A DNA stretch of 54,239 nucleotides from Kordia zhangzhouensis (GTDB lineage Bacteria > Bacteroidota > Bacteroidia > Flavobacteriales > Flavobacteriaceae): contig NZ_LBMH01000018.1 in assembly GCF_001005305.1 (NCBI RefSeq), positions 1-54,239 of the forward strand. The letters run 5' to 3'. Shown one piece after another: positions 37,982-46,348 of this stretch (positions are counted from its first letter, which is position 1; each line of letters opens with the position of its first letter). Below the pieces are notes generated by a model. The model saw only the letters and a list, made by a program, of their open reading frames with translations. It was not told the origin of the DNA and did no database searches. The position numbers and the translations under genes are program-made.

Positions 37982-38272
37982 CTATTTTATTTTATCTACT
38001 AAATTTTCACAATCAGGGTTTTCTTTTTCTATCAATTCAACTTTCCAATCACGATTCCATTTTTTCATGCGCTTTTCTCTCAAAAGTGCTTCATCTTTGG
38101 TTTCAAAGCTTTCAAAATACACCAATCTACTCAAATTATATCGTGCTGAAAATGTTGTTGGTTGTACTTTATTTTTATGCTGCCTGATTCTTCTTTTTAA
38201 ATCTTTAGTAACTCCAATATACAGAACACCGTTTGGTTTATTTGTGATAATGTAAACGGAGTAAATTTGCAT
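37982..38272 (-). CDS. GIY-YIG nuclease family protein
   Basis: 96 residues, a solitary GIY-YIG domain (UPF0213/YhbQ-like): YSVYIITNKPNGVLYIGVTKDLKRRIRQHK holds the GIY-YIG motif as VYI...YIG and the catalytic Arg; EALLREKRMKKWNRDWKVELIE carries the conserved Glu. Such small genes are scattered through Flavobacteriaceae and are probably mobile or repeat-linked. Here it interrupts the phenylacetate block between paaZ and the hydratase-like gene, flanked by hairpins. Confidence 0.92.
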   Translation of the reverse strand: MQIYSVYIITNKPNGVLYIGVTKDLKRRIRQHKNKVQPTTFSARYNLSRLVYFESFETKDEALLREKRMKKWNRDWKVELIEKENPDCENLVDKIK

Positions 38273-38378
38273 TTTGATTAACTTTTGCTGTTAATTTCTA
38301 AGAAATTATTTTCAACAATTCGATTTGTTAGAATACGTTTTGACTTCACATTACAAGGTTCCCGATTTCTCGAGAATT

Positions 38379-38424
38379 ACTTTGAGCAATTTGGCTTGTT
38401 ACAACAAACCAAATTGCTCAAAGT
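38379..38424. repeat. 46-bp near-perfect palindrome spanning the paaZ stop codon
   Basis: Left arm ACTTTGAGCAATTTGG and right arm CCAAATTGCTCAAAGT are exact complements; a C-A mismatch and TTGTT/AACAA extend the stem, leaving a tiny loop. It covers the last eight codons and the stop of paaZ. There is no T run on the minus strand after it, so it is not a classical terminator. Confidence 0.8.
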
Positions 38425-40891
38425 GGTGATTAAAATGCTTGGTATTCATCAAATCCCACTCAAATTTATCCAAATGCCCAAAAACTGCATTTTTTGTAGT
38501 CGCTTCTGGATGTTCTTTGAAATAGGCTTCAAATTCGTCATACGCTTCTAGTAATTTCGTTTTGGCTTCCGCCAGATTTTCATAACGCATGTTAGAAAGC
38601 TCTTTCTCTAATAACTTTGGCGCATCATAATTTCTCGGCATTGGATTGTGATTGTACAAGGTTTCGTGTACTTTTTCCAATATTTTTTCAGGTGTTTCAA
38701 TCTCAAAATCTTGAATTTCTCCAGAAGCCACACGCAAGGAATATTCCAAATGTTCTACCATTTGTTGTGCATTCATTGTTCCCCAAGCAGGTTTGGCATC
38801 TTCCATGAGTTTTCCTAGATAGTTTTGTATTGTATTTTTGTTGATGGTTGCAAATGGATTTTTCTTTTGAACCATTGTTAAAATTGTTGCTACAGCAACC
38901 AATTCATCTTCTTGATCAAATACTTCCACAAACCATTTTACAATGCCGCTTGGCAATTCTTTTCCTCGTGAATCGCGATCTACTTTTTCTCTACATGTCA
39001 ATCGCACATAAATGGTATCATTATGATAGATTGGACGCAAGAAACGACATTCTTCCAATCCATAATTTGCCGCAACTGGCCCTTTGTTTGGATAGACAAA
39101 TAATCCCGCTGCTGCAGAAATGATAAAGTAACCATGTGCCGTACGTTTTTCAAAAATACTTCCATCCAACGATGTAATGTCTGTATGCGCATAGAAATGA
39201 TCCCACGTTAAATTTCCAAAGTTGATGATATCAGTATCGGTAACCGTACGTTTGTGCGTTTTGATGGACATTCCTGCTTCAATGTCTTCCCAATGATACG
39301 CAAACGGATGTTTGTCTGTTTCTTTGTAATTGGCATTCGCCTGATAGATTCCTGTTACTTCCGTCAATGTAGTTGGAGAACCTTGAATGGCACAACGCTG
39401 CATATAATGTTTGATGCCTCGCATTCCGCCCATTTCTTCGCCGCCACCAGCACGTCCTGGACCTCCATGAACCAATAACGGTAATGGTGAGCCATGCCCT
39501 GTACTTTGCTTTGCCATATCACGATTTCCAACCAAGATACGTCCGTGATGTGATGCTGCTCCAACCACATATTTTCTTGCAATTGTATCATCATTCGTAA
39601 AAATAGAAGACACTAGCGAACCTTTCCCCATTTGTGCCAATTGGATAGCTTCGTCCATATTTTTATATGGCATAATAGTACTTACAGGTCCGAAGGCTTC
39701 AATTTCGTGTACACTTGTATTTTTGAATGGATTGTTTTCTCTGAGTAAGATAGGGCTCAAAAACGCTCCTTTTTCTCCATCAGCACCAACTGCTTCAATC
39801 GTATCTAAGGTTCCATAAACGATATCAGCTGTTTTTGCGAGTTTAGATACTTGATCTTTTACACTTTGTACTTGTGTTTGATTAATCAATGCACCCATGC
39901 GAACTTCTTTGAGTCTCGGGTCTCCGATAGTGACTTTACTAAGTTGATTTCTTAAAGCAATTTGCACATCTTCTACTAAGTTTTCTGGCACTACAATTCT
40001 ACGGATAGCGGTACATTTTTGACCTGTTTTTACGGTCATTTCTTTACGAACTTCTTTGATGAATAAATCAAATTCTGGAGTTCCAGGCACTGCATCTTCA
40101 CCAAGTACAGAACAGTTTAAAGAGTCTGCTTCCATTGTAAATGGTACTGCTTCTTGGGTAAGTCTTGGATGTGCCTTTAAAATACGTCCTGTATGTGCCG
40201 AACCTGTAAATGTAACCACATCTTGCGATTCAACCGTATCTAAAATTGATTTGGTCATCCCGCTTAGCAATTGCAACGCTCCTTCTGGTAAGATTCCTGA
40301 ATCTATAATAACTCTAACCACAGCTTCGGTTAAATAGGCAGTTTGCGGCGCTGGCAAAACCACTGCTGCCATTCCTGCCATCCAGTTAACCGCACATTTT
40401 TCCAACATTCCCCACACTGGAAAGTTGAATGCGTTGATATGTACAGCCACTCCTCGTTTTGGCACTAGAATATGGTGCGCCATAAAACGACCTCCGCGAG
40501 AGAGATCGATTGGATCGCCTTCTACATGAAATGGTTGGTTTGGAAATAGTTTACGCAGTGAAGCATTCGCAAATAAGTTCCCAAATCCGCCTTCTATATC
40601 TATCCAGCTATCTACACGTGTCGCACCTGTTTTGTAGCTAATTTCATAAAATTCTTCTTTGCGTTTGGTAAGATATAATGCTAGTTTTTTGAGCATGTTT
40701 CCACGTTCTTGAAACGTCATTTTTCGAAGCTGCTCTCCTCCTTTTGTCCTTCCGTATTCTAGTGCAGCAGGAATATCTAGTCCTGCTGTAGTTGCAAATC
40801 CGATAGTTTCTCCGGTAACAGCATCAAACATTGGCGTTCCATTACCAGTCCCTTGTGTCCATTGTCCGTTAATATAGCTTTGTAAAATCAT
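38399..40891 (-). CDS. paaZ: PaaZ bifunctional ring-opening enzyme with extra C-terminal DinB-like domain
   Basis: 830 residues against about 680 in E. coli PaaZ. Aldehyde dehydrogenase domain (1-about 515) with the general base in TMEADSLNCS and the nucleophile Cys in VKTGQKCTAIRR; it oxidises the 3-oxo-5,6-dehydrosuberyl semialdehyde. A MaoC hot-dog domain (about 530-677) with TWDHFYAHTD, where the Asp and His five residues apart match the oxepin-CoA hydrolase site. Then 153 more residues (678-830) with WGTMNAQQMVEHLEYSLRVASG and FGHLDKFEWDLMNTKHFNHHFEQFG, resembling DinB/DUF1569 four-helix proteins. The reading frame is intact across the joins. Role of the tail unknown. Confidence 0.93.
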   Translation of the reverse strand: MILQSYINGQWTQGTGNGTPMFDAVTGETIGFATTAGLDIPAALEYGRTKGGEQLRKMTFQERGNMLKKLALYLTKRKEEFYEISYKTGATRVDSWIDIEGGFGNLFANASLRKLFPNQPFHVEGDPIDLSRGGRFMAHHILVPKRGVAVHINAFNFPVWGMLEKCAVNWMAGMAAVVLPAPQTAYLTEAVVRVIIDSGILPEGALQLLSGMTKSILDTVESQDVVTFTGSAHTGRILKAHPRLTQEAVPFTMEADSLNCSVLGEDAVPGTPEFDLFIKEVRKEMTVKTGQKCTAIRRIVVPENLVEDVQIALRNQLSKVTIGDPRLKEVRMGALINQTQVQSVKDQVSKLAKTADIVYGTLDTIEAVGADGEKGAFLSPILLRENNPFKNTSVHEIEAFGPVSTIMPYKNMDEAIQLAQMGKGSLVSSIFTNDDTIARKYVVGAASHHGRILVGNRDMAKQSTGHGSPLPLLVHGGPGRAGGGEEMGGMRGIKHYMQRCAIQGSPTTLTEVTGIYQANANYKETDKHPFAYHWEDIEAGMSIKTHKRTVTDTDIINFGNLTWDHFYAHTDITSLDGSIFEKRTAHGYFIISAAAGLFVYPNKGPVAANYGLEECRFLRPIYHNDTIYVRLTCREKVDRDSRGKELPSGIVKWFVEVFDQEDELVAVATILTMVQKKNPFATINKNTIQNYLGKLMEDAKPAWGTMNAQQMVEHLEYSLRVASGEIQDFEIETPEKILEKVHETLYNHNPMPRNYDAPKLLEKELSNMRYENLAEAKTKLLEAYDEFEAYFKEHPEATTKNAVFGHLDKFEWDLMNTKHFNHHFEQFGLL

Positions 40892-41119
40892 GTGTTGTAT
40901 TTTTATTTTTAGCTATTGGTTTTTTTGTTGATTTGTTTTTCGCATCAGCGTTGAAGCAGTTAAATTACACTCAACGCAGGCATTTGTTGGGCTTTTTAGA
41001 AAATTAACTCCTGCCTTTGCAAAAATGACAGTTGTCAAAAAGCTACTAGCGACATAGCCACCATAAAAGCACACATTTCAATGTTGTTCAGTACCTTTCA
41101 TGAAAACGCCCTAATCACT

Positions 41120-42331
41120 TTATATATTTACATTTTCAATAATTGCGGCATAGCCTTGACCTACACCAATACACATGGTAATAAGTGCATAACGCTTGCC
41201 TGTTTCCTGCAATTGTAGTGCCGCCGAATAGGCTATACGCGTTCCGGTAACACCTAATGGATGACCAATGGCAATAGCACCTCCATTTGGATTGATTCGC
41301 TCATCATCATCGGCCAATCCCCATTCGCGAATGCATGCCAAACTTTGCGCTGCAAAGGCTTCGTTGAGTTCTATGATATCCATGTCGTCCATTGTGAGTC
41401 CTGCTTTTTCTAGGGCTTTGTTGGATGCGTTTACAGGTCCGATACCCATGATGCGTGGCTCTACTCCAACCACCGCCGAGCTTACAATACGTGCTATCGG
41501 TTTAAGATTGTATTTTTCAACCGCTGTTTTGGAGGCAATGATAGTTGCTGCTGCACCATCATTGAGTCCAGAGGCATTTCCTGCAGTAACACTTCCATCT
41601 TCACTTTTGAAAGCTGGTCGCAGTTTGGCTAAAATTTCTGGTGTGGTCGTTGGTTTTATAAATTCGTCTTCCGAGAAAATGATCGGATCTTTTTTACGCT
41701 GTGGAATGGCTACTGCTACAATTTCTTTCGCCAATCGTCCAGACGCTTGTGCTTGACTGGCTTTCATTTGACTTCTGTACGCAAACGCATCTTGATCTTC
41801 GCGAGAGATGTTGTATTTTTCTACGAGATTTTCAGCCGTTTGTCCCATGCCATCCGTTCCATACATTTTTTCCATTTTTTGATTAATGAATCGCCATCCA
41901 AAACTCGTGTCATACATTTTAGCGTCTGTTCCAAAAGCACTTGATGGTTTCGCTATAGCGTACGGCCCGCGCGTCATGTTTTCTACACCGCCAGCAATAA
42001 ATACATCACCATCTCCTGCCTTAATAGCACGATTGGCGTGAATGATAGCGGATAATCCTGAACTACAAAGTCTATTGACCGTTTCTCCTGGAACCGTGTA
42101 TGGTAACCCTGCCAACAGTGATGACATACGCGCTACATTCCGATTGTCTTCCCCTGCTTGATTGGCACATCCTAAGATGACATCGTCATAAGCATCTTTT
42201 GGTATGTTGGGATTGCGATTAGTTAGCTCCTTAATAACCAATGCGCCTAAATCATCAACACGTGTAGTAGCTAATGACCCTTTGAATTTTCCTATGGGAG
42301 TTCGAACTCCGTCTATGATGTATGATTCCAT
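41120..42331 (-). CDS. paaJ: 3-oxoadipyl-CoA/3-oxo-5,6-dehydrosuberyl-CoA thiolase
   Basis: Thiolase II family, releasing acetyl-CoA twice in the phenylacetate pathway. 403 residues from the Met at 42331 (MESYIIDGVRTPIGKFKGSL), the usual N terminus; the frame extends seven codons further. Nucleophile Cys89 is in ETVNRLCSSGLSAI; the active-site His is in GGAIAIGHPLGVTGTRI and the second Cys in ALITMCIGVGQGYA. A 167-base gap separates it from paaI and a 228-base gap from paaZ, larger than in most compact paa operons. Confidence 0.93.
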   Translation of the reverse strand: MESYIIDGVRTPIGKFKGSLATTRVDDLGALVIKELTNRNPNIPKDAYDDVILGCANQAGEDNRNVARMSSLLAGLPYTVPGETVNRLCSSGLSAIIHANRAIKAGDGDVFIAGGVENMTRGPYAIAKPSSAFGTDAKMYDTSFGWRFINQKMEKMYGTDGMGQTAENLVEKYNISREDQDAFAYRSQMKASQAQASGRLAKEIVAVAIPQRKKDPIIFSEDEFIKPTTTPEILAKLRPAFKSEDGSVTAGNASGLNDGAAATIIASKTAVEKYNLKPIARIVSSAVVGVEPRIMGIGPVNASNKALEKAGLTMDDMDIIELNEAFAAQSLACIREWGLADDDERINPNGGAIAIGHPLGVTGTRIAYSAALQLQETGKRYALITMCIGVGQGYAAIIENVNI

Positions 42332-42519
42332 TTTTTGAATATTGAATGTCAAATAAAGAATACTGATTGATGAAGTTTATATTTTAATGAACTTCAGGTA
42401 TTCTAAATTCATATTTTATTTAATTAATTAGTTCTAATCTTTTATGGTTAAATTTCGGCATTTAGTTTATAATTTTCAAACTTCAGCACTCGTTATTATG
42501 CTGTTTTATATTCGCAATT

Positions 42520-42933
42520 TTATTCTTCCCAGTCCTTTTGCGTTCGATATACAACACCTTTAAACAACGCAATGAGTTCGTTACCTCGCTTAACTTCTAC
42601 TATATTGAACCCTAGTTTGTTTTTTACTTTTTCGATGACCGATTCGGCAGTGATAAAATCACCTTCTTCTAATGCTTCAATATGATTGATGGACGTTTCA
42701 ATAGAAACTGCATATTTTCCATGCGTATTTGCTGCAAAACCAAAAGCCGTATCTGCCAGCGAGTAACTGATACCTCCATGCGCCTTCCCCATACTGTTGA
42801 GCATTTCTTTTCTGATAGTCAATCCAACTTTGCAGCGTCCGATTTCACATTCTAGAATTTCAATTCCCAGCCATGTACTGAATGGATCTTGGCTTAGCAT
42901 TTTGGTTGGTATTTTTTTTCCTTTGATAGGCAT
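42520..42933 (-). CDS. paaI: Hydroxyphenylacetyl-CoA thioesterase PaaI
   Basis: 137 residues, hot-dog fold. Seen: STWLGIEILECEIGRCKVGLTI, then the active-site stretch NSMGKAHGGISYSLADTAFGFAAN with the catalytic Asp, and SIETSINHIEALEEGDFITAESV. It removes CoA from dead-end intermediates and protects the CoA pool. An inner Met at 42900 (MLSQDPFSTWLG) is an alternative start. Just upstream in the same direction is the four-helix-bundle gene, 20 bases away, which looks inserted. Confidence 0.9.
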   Translation of the reverse strand: MPIKGKKIPTKMLSQDPFSTWLGIEILECEIGRCKVGLTIRKEMLNSMGKAHGGISYSLADTAFGFAANTHGKYAVSIETSINHIEALEEGDFITAESVIEKVKNKLGFNIVEVKRGNELIALFKGVVYRTQKDWEE

Positions 42934-42953
42934 TAGTTTTTTGGGATTAGGGA

Positions 42954-43331
42954 TTAGTTTCTTTCTTTTATCCTTTTTCGTAAAGAAGACATCATTTTAG
43001 TTAACTCGGAATGTAATTTTCTGTTTTCTTCGTCTTCCTCAAAATTAATATAGTTTCTTTTTCTTGCTTTAGTGCTACAGCTAACGCATTCGTTTGCACT
43101 ATAGATAGCATGATTCAGATGTTTTATAAATTGAGCGTCCGAGCCAGGATAGCCTTCTGCAATATTTAGTGCGATAGAGTCCGCAGCTCTTCTAAATTGC
43201 GATGACAAAGCATACAATTCATGATTTGGAAATTTTTTAACAATTTTATCGATAAGCTCTCCAAAATCCATTGCTTTTTGATAGTTTTTTAAATCTTCAA
43301 ACTTAAAATTGTATTTACTTATTTCACTCAT
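42954..43331 (-). CDS. Four-helix-bundle protein (23S rRNA intervening-sequence family)
   Basis: 125 residues from the Met at 43331; a Met four codons upstream is possible. The family pattern is clear: FKFEDLKNYQKAMDFGELIDKIVKKFP, LSSQFRRAADSIALNIAEGYPGSDAQFIKHLNHAIYSANECVSCSTKA, and a C-terminal helix LHSELTKMMSSLRKRIKERN. These proteins are encoded inside intervening sequences of some 23S rRNA genes and at many scattered chromosomal sites in Bacteroidota, with no known biochemical role. Here it lies between paaH and paaI, flanked by short repeats (TAATCCCTAATCCC-like and AGGTATTAGG-like on the minus strand). Confidence 0.9.
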   Translation of the reverse strand: MSEISKYNFKFEDLKNYQKAMDFGELIDKIVKKFPNHELYALSSQFRRAADSIALNIAEGYPGSDAQFIKHLNHAIYSANECVSCSTKARKRNYINFEEDEENRKLHSELTKMMSSLRKRIKERN

Positions 43332-43354
43332 ACCTACTACCAAATTCCTAATAC

Positions 43355-44545
43355 CTAGTTAAAAAACGTTGTTTTTTGACGATTCATTTTCCGCAATAAC
43401 GGTGAGCAACGATATCTATCTTCACGATATTCGTCGTATAATTCGTCTAGAGTTTTCACGCACCAGTCAATTCCTTTTTCGTCTGCCCACGCTAATAATC
43501 CTTTCGGATAATTTACTCCTTTGGTCATTGCATTGTCAATGTCTTCTGCAGAAGCAATATTTAGAAATAATGCATCTGCTGCTTCATTGATGAGCATGAC
43601 TAGGACGCGATTAAAGATTTGTTCTTGTAACTCACTGCTGTGTGATTCTGCATTTCGACTCCGCTCAATGTCAGCGCTCGACATGAAACGACCGTTTTCA
43701 TCATAATCGTAATAGCCTTTTCCAGTTTTTCTTCCCAAATATCCCGCTTCAGACAAACGCTTTTGTGTAAATGAAGGTTTGTATCTTGGGTCAAAATAGA
43801 ACGCTGTAAATACGGTTTCTGTTACAGTATAGTTTACATCATTCCCAATAAAATCCATCAACTCGAAAGGTCCCATTCGAAAACCTCCTAATGATTTAAG
43901 CGCATAGTCAATCGTAGCAAAGTCTGCAATTCCTTCTTCATATATACGTAACGATTCTCCGTAAAAAGGGCGAGCAACTCTGTTCACAATGAATCCAGGT
44001 GTATCTTTGGCAACTGCCACCACTTTTTTCCAATCCGTAATTGTGTTTACAGATATATCTAGTACCTTTTTTGAAGTTTGAACGGCAGGAATCACCTCAA
44101 CCAGTTTCATTAATGGTGCTGGATTGAAAAAGTGAATTCCTATACAGCGCTCTGGTTTTTGTAATGCCGAAGCTATAGAGGCAATTGATAACGAAGACGT
44201 GTTTGATGCTATAATTGCCTCGTCAGAAAGATATGTTTCTAACTCTGCAAATACTTTTTGTTTTACATCCAGATTTTCTACAATGGCTTCAATAGTTATA
44301 TCGGAATCTCCTAAGTCTTTGAGTGAACTGACATACGAAATGCTTCCTTGAATTCTGTTTTTTTCTGCTTCATCTATACGTCCTTTTTGGACTAAACGCG
44401 CTAATATTTTTTCTAAAGCATCCTTACTCTTATTAAGAGCTGACTGCTGAGTATCATATAATTTAACCATGCATCCAGCAGTTGCCGCTACTTGTGCAAT
44501 TCCGCTTCCCATGGTTCCTGAACCTATGATTCCTATTTTTTTCAT
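43355..44545 (-). CDS. paaH: 3-hydroxyadipyl-CoA dehydrogenase
   Basis: 396 residues from the Met at 44545 (MKKIGIIGSGTMGSGIAQVA); the longer frame to 44608 runs into a decayed gene and is rejected. NAD-binding Rossmann motif GSGTMGSG (8-15), catalytic His in RCIGIHFFNPAPLMKLVEVI, DTPGFIVNRVARPFYGESLRI, and two C-terminal dimer domains (MGPFELMDFIGNDVNYTVTETVF and a second around VNYPKGLLAWADEKG). It oxidises 3-hydroxyadipyl-CoA to 3-oxoadipyl-CoA, upstream of PaaJ. Confidence 0.92.
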   Translation of the reverse strand: MKKIGIIGSGTMGSGIAQVAATAGCMVKLYDTQQSALNKSKDALEKILARLVQKGRIDEAEKNRIQGSISYVSSLKDLGDSDITIEAIVENLDVKQKVFAELETYLSDEAIIASNTSSLSIASIASALQKPERCIGIHFFNPAPLMKLVEVIPAVQTSKKVLDISVNTITDWKKVVAVAKDTPGFIVNRVARPFYGESLRIYEEGIADFATIDYALKSLGGFRMGPFELMDFIGNDVNYTVTETVFTAFYFDPRYKPSFTQKRLSEAGYLGRKTGKGYYDYDENGRFMSSADIERSRNAESHSSELQEQIFNRVLVMLINEAADALFLNIASAEDIDNAMTKGVNYPKGLLAWADEKGIDWCVKTLDELYDEYREDRYRCSPLLRKMNRQKTTFFN

Positions 44546-44561
44546 ATTTAACGATTGTAGA

Positions 44562-44868
44562 TTAACGATTTTTGATTTTTGAAGTAGCTGTTTTGATACT
44601 TGCAACAAAAATTGAGATTAGTTGATTATTCTCATCTATTAATCTATTTATTATTCTTTATCTTTAATTAATTGTGCTTGTTTTTAGAATTTTCATATTT
44701 ACTATACTCGCAACTCTTTTAAACATAATTTAAAGCTACTGAAGTAGCTGAACGAATGAACTGTTTTACTAAATGCTGTGACGCGAAAGAATCATCTGCT
44801 TTTTTACAACAATTAATCACATTTACAAAGAATTCAATAAGTCTGTCTTCTAATTGATTTGACTTCAT
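44562..44868 (-). pseudogene. Decayed four-helix-bundle gene
   Basis: Two pieces of one family are visible on the minus strand. From 44868, MKSNQLEDRLIEFFVNVINC continues through QHLVKQFIRSATSVALNYV and meets a stop at 44719. Then 44657-44562 reads NRLIDENNQLISIFVASIKTA and ends KIKNR, the typical C terminus of the same family, in an open stretch closed by TAA. The central part (roughly the EAQ.AES.KDFIHK region) is gone. It sits between paaG and paaH and ends 16 bases before the paaH ATG. Not related at high identity to the intact copy at 42954. Confidence 0.8.
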
Positions 44869-44910
44869 AGTTAGTTCTTACATCACAATTCAACAATCAG
44901 CAATCGTTCC

Positions 44911-45696
44911 TCATTTTCCTTTAAAGTTTGGTTTGCGTTTTTCAACAAATGCTACAACTCCTTCTCGATAATCTTCCGATTCGCTGGCTTCAATTTGATG
45001 TTTCGATTCTAACGCAAGTTGAGTTTCCAAATCATTTATGAGTGATTGGTTGAGCACTTTTTTGGTTAATCCTAAGGCTTTTGTAGGCATTTTAGCTAGT
45101 GTTTCTGCTAAAATAATTACTTCTTCTTGGAATGTTTCAAATGGCAATACTTTATATAGCATTCCTAATTTTTCCGCTTCTTCTGCAGAAACTTTGTCGC
45201 CCAACATCATTAACGCAGATGCTTTTTGAAAACCGATGAGTCGTGGCAAGAAAAACGTTCCCGCACTGTCTGGAATAAGTCCAATTTTACTGAATGCCTG
45301 GATGAAACTTACTTTTTCATGAGCTACCACAATATCACAAGCCAAGGCAATATTTGCTCCCGCACCAGCGGCAACACCATTTACTGCGCCGATAATAGGT
45401 TTTTCAATGGAACGAATTCGCGTAATGATAGGATTGTAATGTTCTTCGAGTATTTTTTTGAATCCAGGATTTAGCTCGGGATGCGTGACTTCTTTTAGAT
45501 CCTGTCCAGCACAAAATGCTTTACCTTCTCCCGAAAGAACAATTGCTCGAACTTCGTTATTTTGCTCACATTGATCAAGTGTATCTTGCAGTCGTAATGC
45601 CATTTCCCGATTGAAGCTATTGAATACTTCTGGACGATTAAGCGTGATATATGCTACTTGATTTTGGATGGTTAATGTAATAGATTGGTCACTCAT
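44911..45696 (-). CDS. paaG: 1,2-epoxyphenylacetyl-CoA isomerase
   Basis: 261 residues, crotonase family. The PaaG signature is clear: FCAGQDLKEV (oxyanion loop), GAVNGVAAGAGANIALACDIVVAHEKVSFIQAFSKIGLIPDSAGTFFLPRLIG. The Asp in LIPDSAG and the Ala-rich AAGAGA stretch are as in E. coli PaaG. It converts the ring epoxide to oxepin-CoA, the PaaZ substrate. A 67-base gap with a split GATTCCCGC palindrome separates it from paaD upstream. Confidence 0.93.
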   Translation of the reverse strand: MSDQSITLTIQNQVAYITLNRPEVFNSFNREMALRLQDTLDQCEQNNEVRAIVLSGEGKAFCAGQDLKEVTHPELNPGFKKILEEHYNPIITRIRSIEKPIIGAVNGVAAGAGANIALACDIVVAHEKVSFIQAFSKIGLIPDSAGTFFLPRLIGFQKASALMMLGDKVSAEEAEKLGMLYKVLPFETFQEEVIILAETLAKMPTKALGLTKKVLNQSLINDLETQLALESKHQIEASESEDYREGVVAFVEKRKPNFKGK

Positions 45697-45719
45697 ATTT
45701 CATTTTTATTATAAACAGA

Positions 45720-45762
45720 GATTCCCGCTTTTACTTTGAAAGGTTTAGTACTGGCGGGAATC
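45720..45762. repeat. Split palindrome GATTCCCGC ... GCGGGAATC
   Basis: Nine-base complementary arms 25 bases apart, in the paaD-paaG gap. The right arm overlaps the end of paaD's 3' flank. It shares the TTCCCGC/GCGGGAA core with the hairpin at 37906-37923. No T run, so termination is unlikely. Confidence 0.6.
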
Positions 45763-45763
45763 A

Positions 45764-46264
45764 TTATTTTAAACATTTAAAATAGTCAAATGGTTCTTGA
45801 CAGTCATCACATTTAAACAATGCTTTACACGCTGTAGAACCAAACTGACTTACTAATTTTGTATTGGTTGAACCGCAATTGGTACATTTTACGATTCTTT
45901 TTTCTCCTAGCAAAGCTTCTTTATCTGCATCAGGATTTAGTGGTGGGGCAATTCCATATTCTTGCAATGCTTTTCGCCCGCGTTCAGTAATCCAGTCTGT
46001 TGTCCACGCCGGAGCTAATATTAGTTTAACTTTAGCTTCGTATCCGTGTTCTTTTAGAGCTTGTGTAATATCATCACCTATTACATCCATTGCAGGACAA
46101 CCAGTATATGTTGGTGTGATGCTCACCTCTACTACTCCTTTAATCAATTTTGCAGAACGTACCACTCCCATATCCATAATAGATAGCACCGGAATTTCCG
46201 GATCAGATACTTTTTCCAGGATAGGAATAAGTTCTTTATCTATATGTTGTTTTGTCGAAATCAT
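45764..46264 (-). CDS. paaD: Phenylacetyl-CoA epoxidase subunit PaaD
   Basis: 166 residues. An N-terminal MIP18/DUF59 domain (10-105: LEKVSDPEIPVLSIMDMGVVRSAKL ... PTYTGCPAMDVIGDDITQALKEHGY) and a C-terminal zinc/iron motif with Cys127, Cys130, Cys146, Cys152 and Cys155 (CTNCGSTNTK ... CDDC). PaaD is needed for the Fe-S or diiron maturation of the epoxidase complex; the exact chemistry is not settled. Order paaE-A-B-C-D on the minus strand. Confidence 0.93.
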   Translation of the reverse strand: MISTKQHIDKELIPILEKVSDPEIPVLSIMDMGVVRSAKLIKGVVEVSITPTYTGCPAMDVIGDDITQALKEHGYEAKVKLILAPAWTTDWITERGRKALQEYGIAPPLNPDADKEALLGEKRIVKCTNCGSTNTKLVSQFGSTACKALFKCDDCQEPFDYFKCLK

Positions 46265-46348
46265 ACTGAACTTACATCGTGATTTATAAAATCTTTATTG
46301 TTCTTCGAATCTTTATAGGATATGAATAGGAGTGAAACACAAAAGGTA

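Noticed and set aside
40952-40979. GCGTTGA ... TCAACGC inverted repeat before paaZ as a terminator
   Set aside because: Only a 7-bp stem with a long loop and no T run on the relevant strand.
41026-41037. TGACA-GT-TGTCA as an operator for paaZ
   Set aside because: Short, not related to the palindrome at paaE, and no promoter element could be aligned with it.
41268-41756. Plus-strand ORF of 162 codons opposite paaJ
   Set aside because: Lies entirely on the antisense of a well-matched thiolase; no independent signal.
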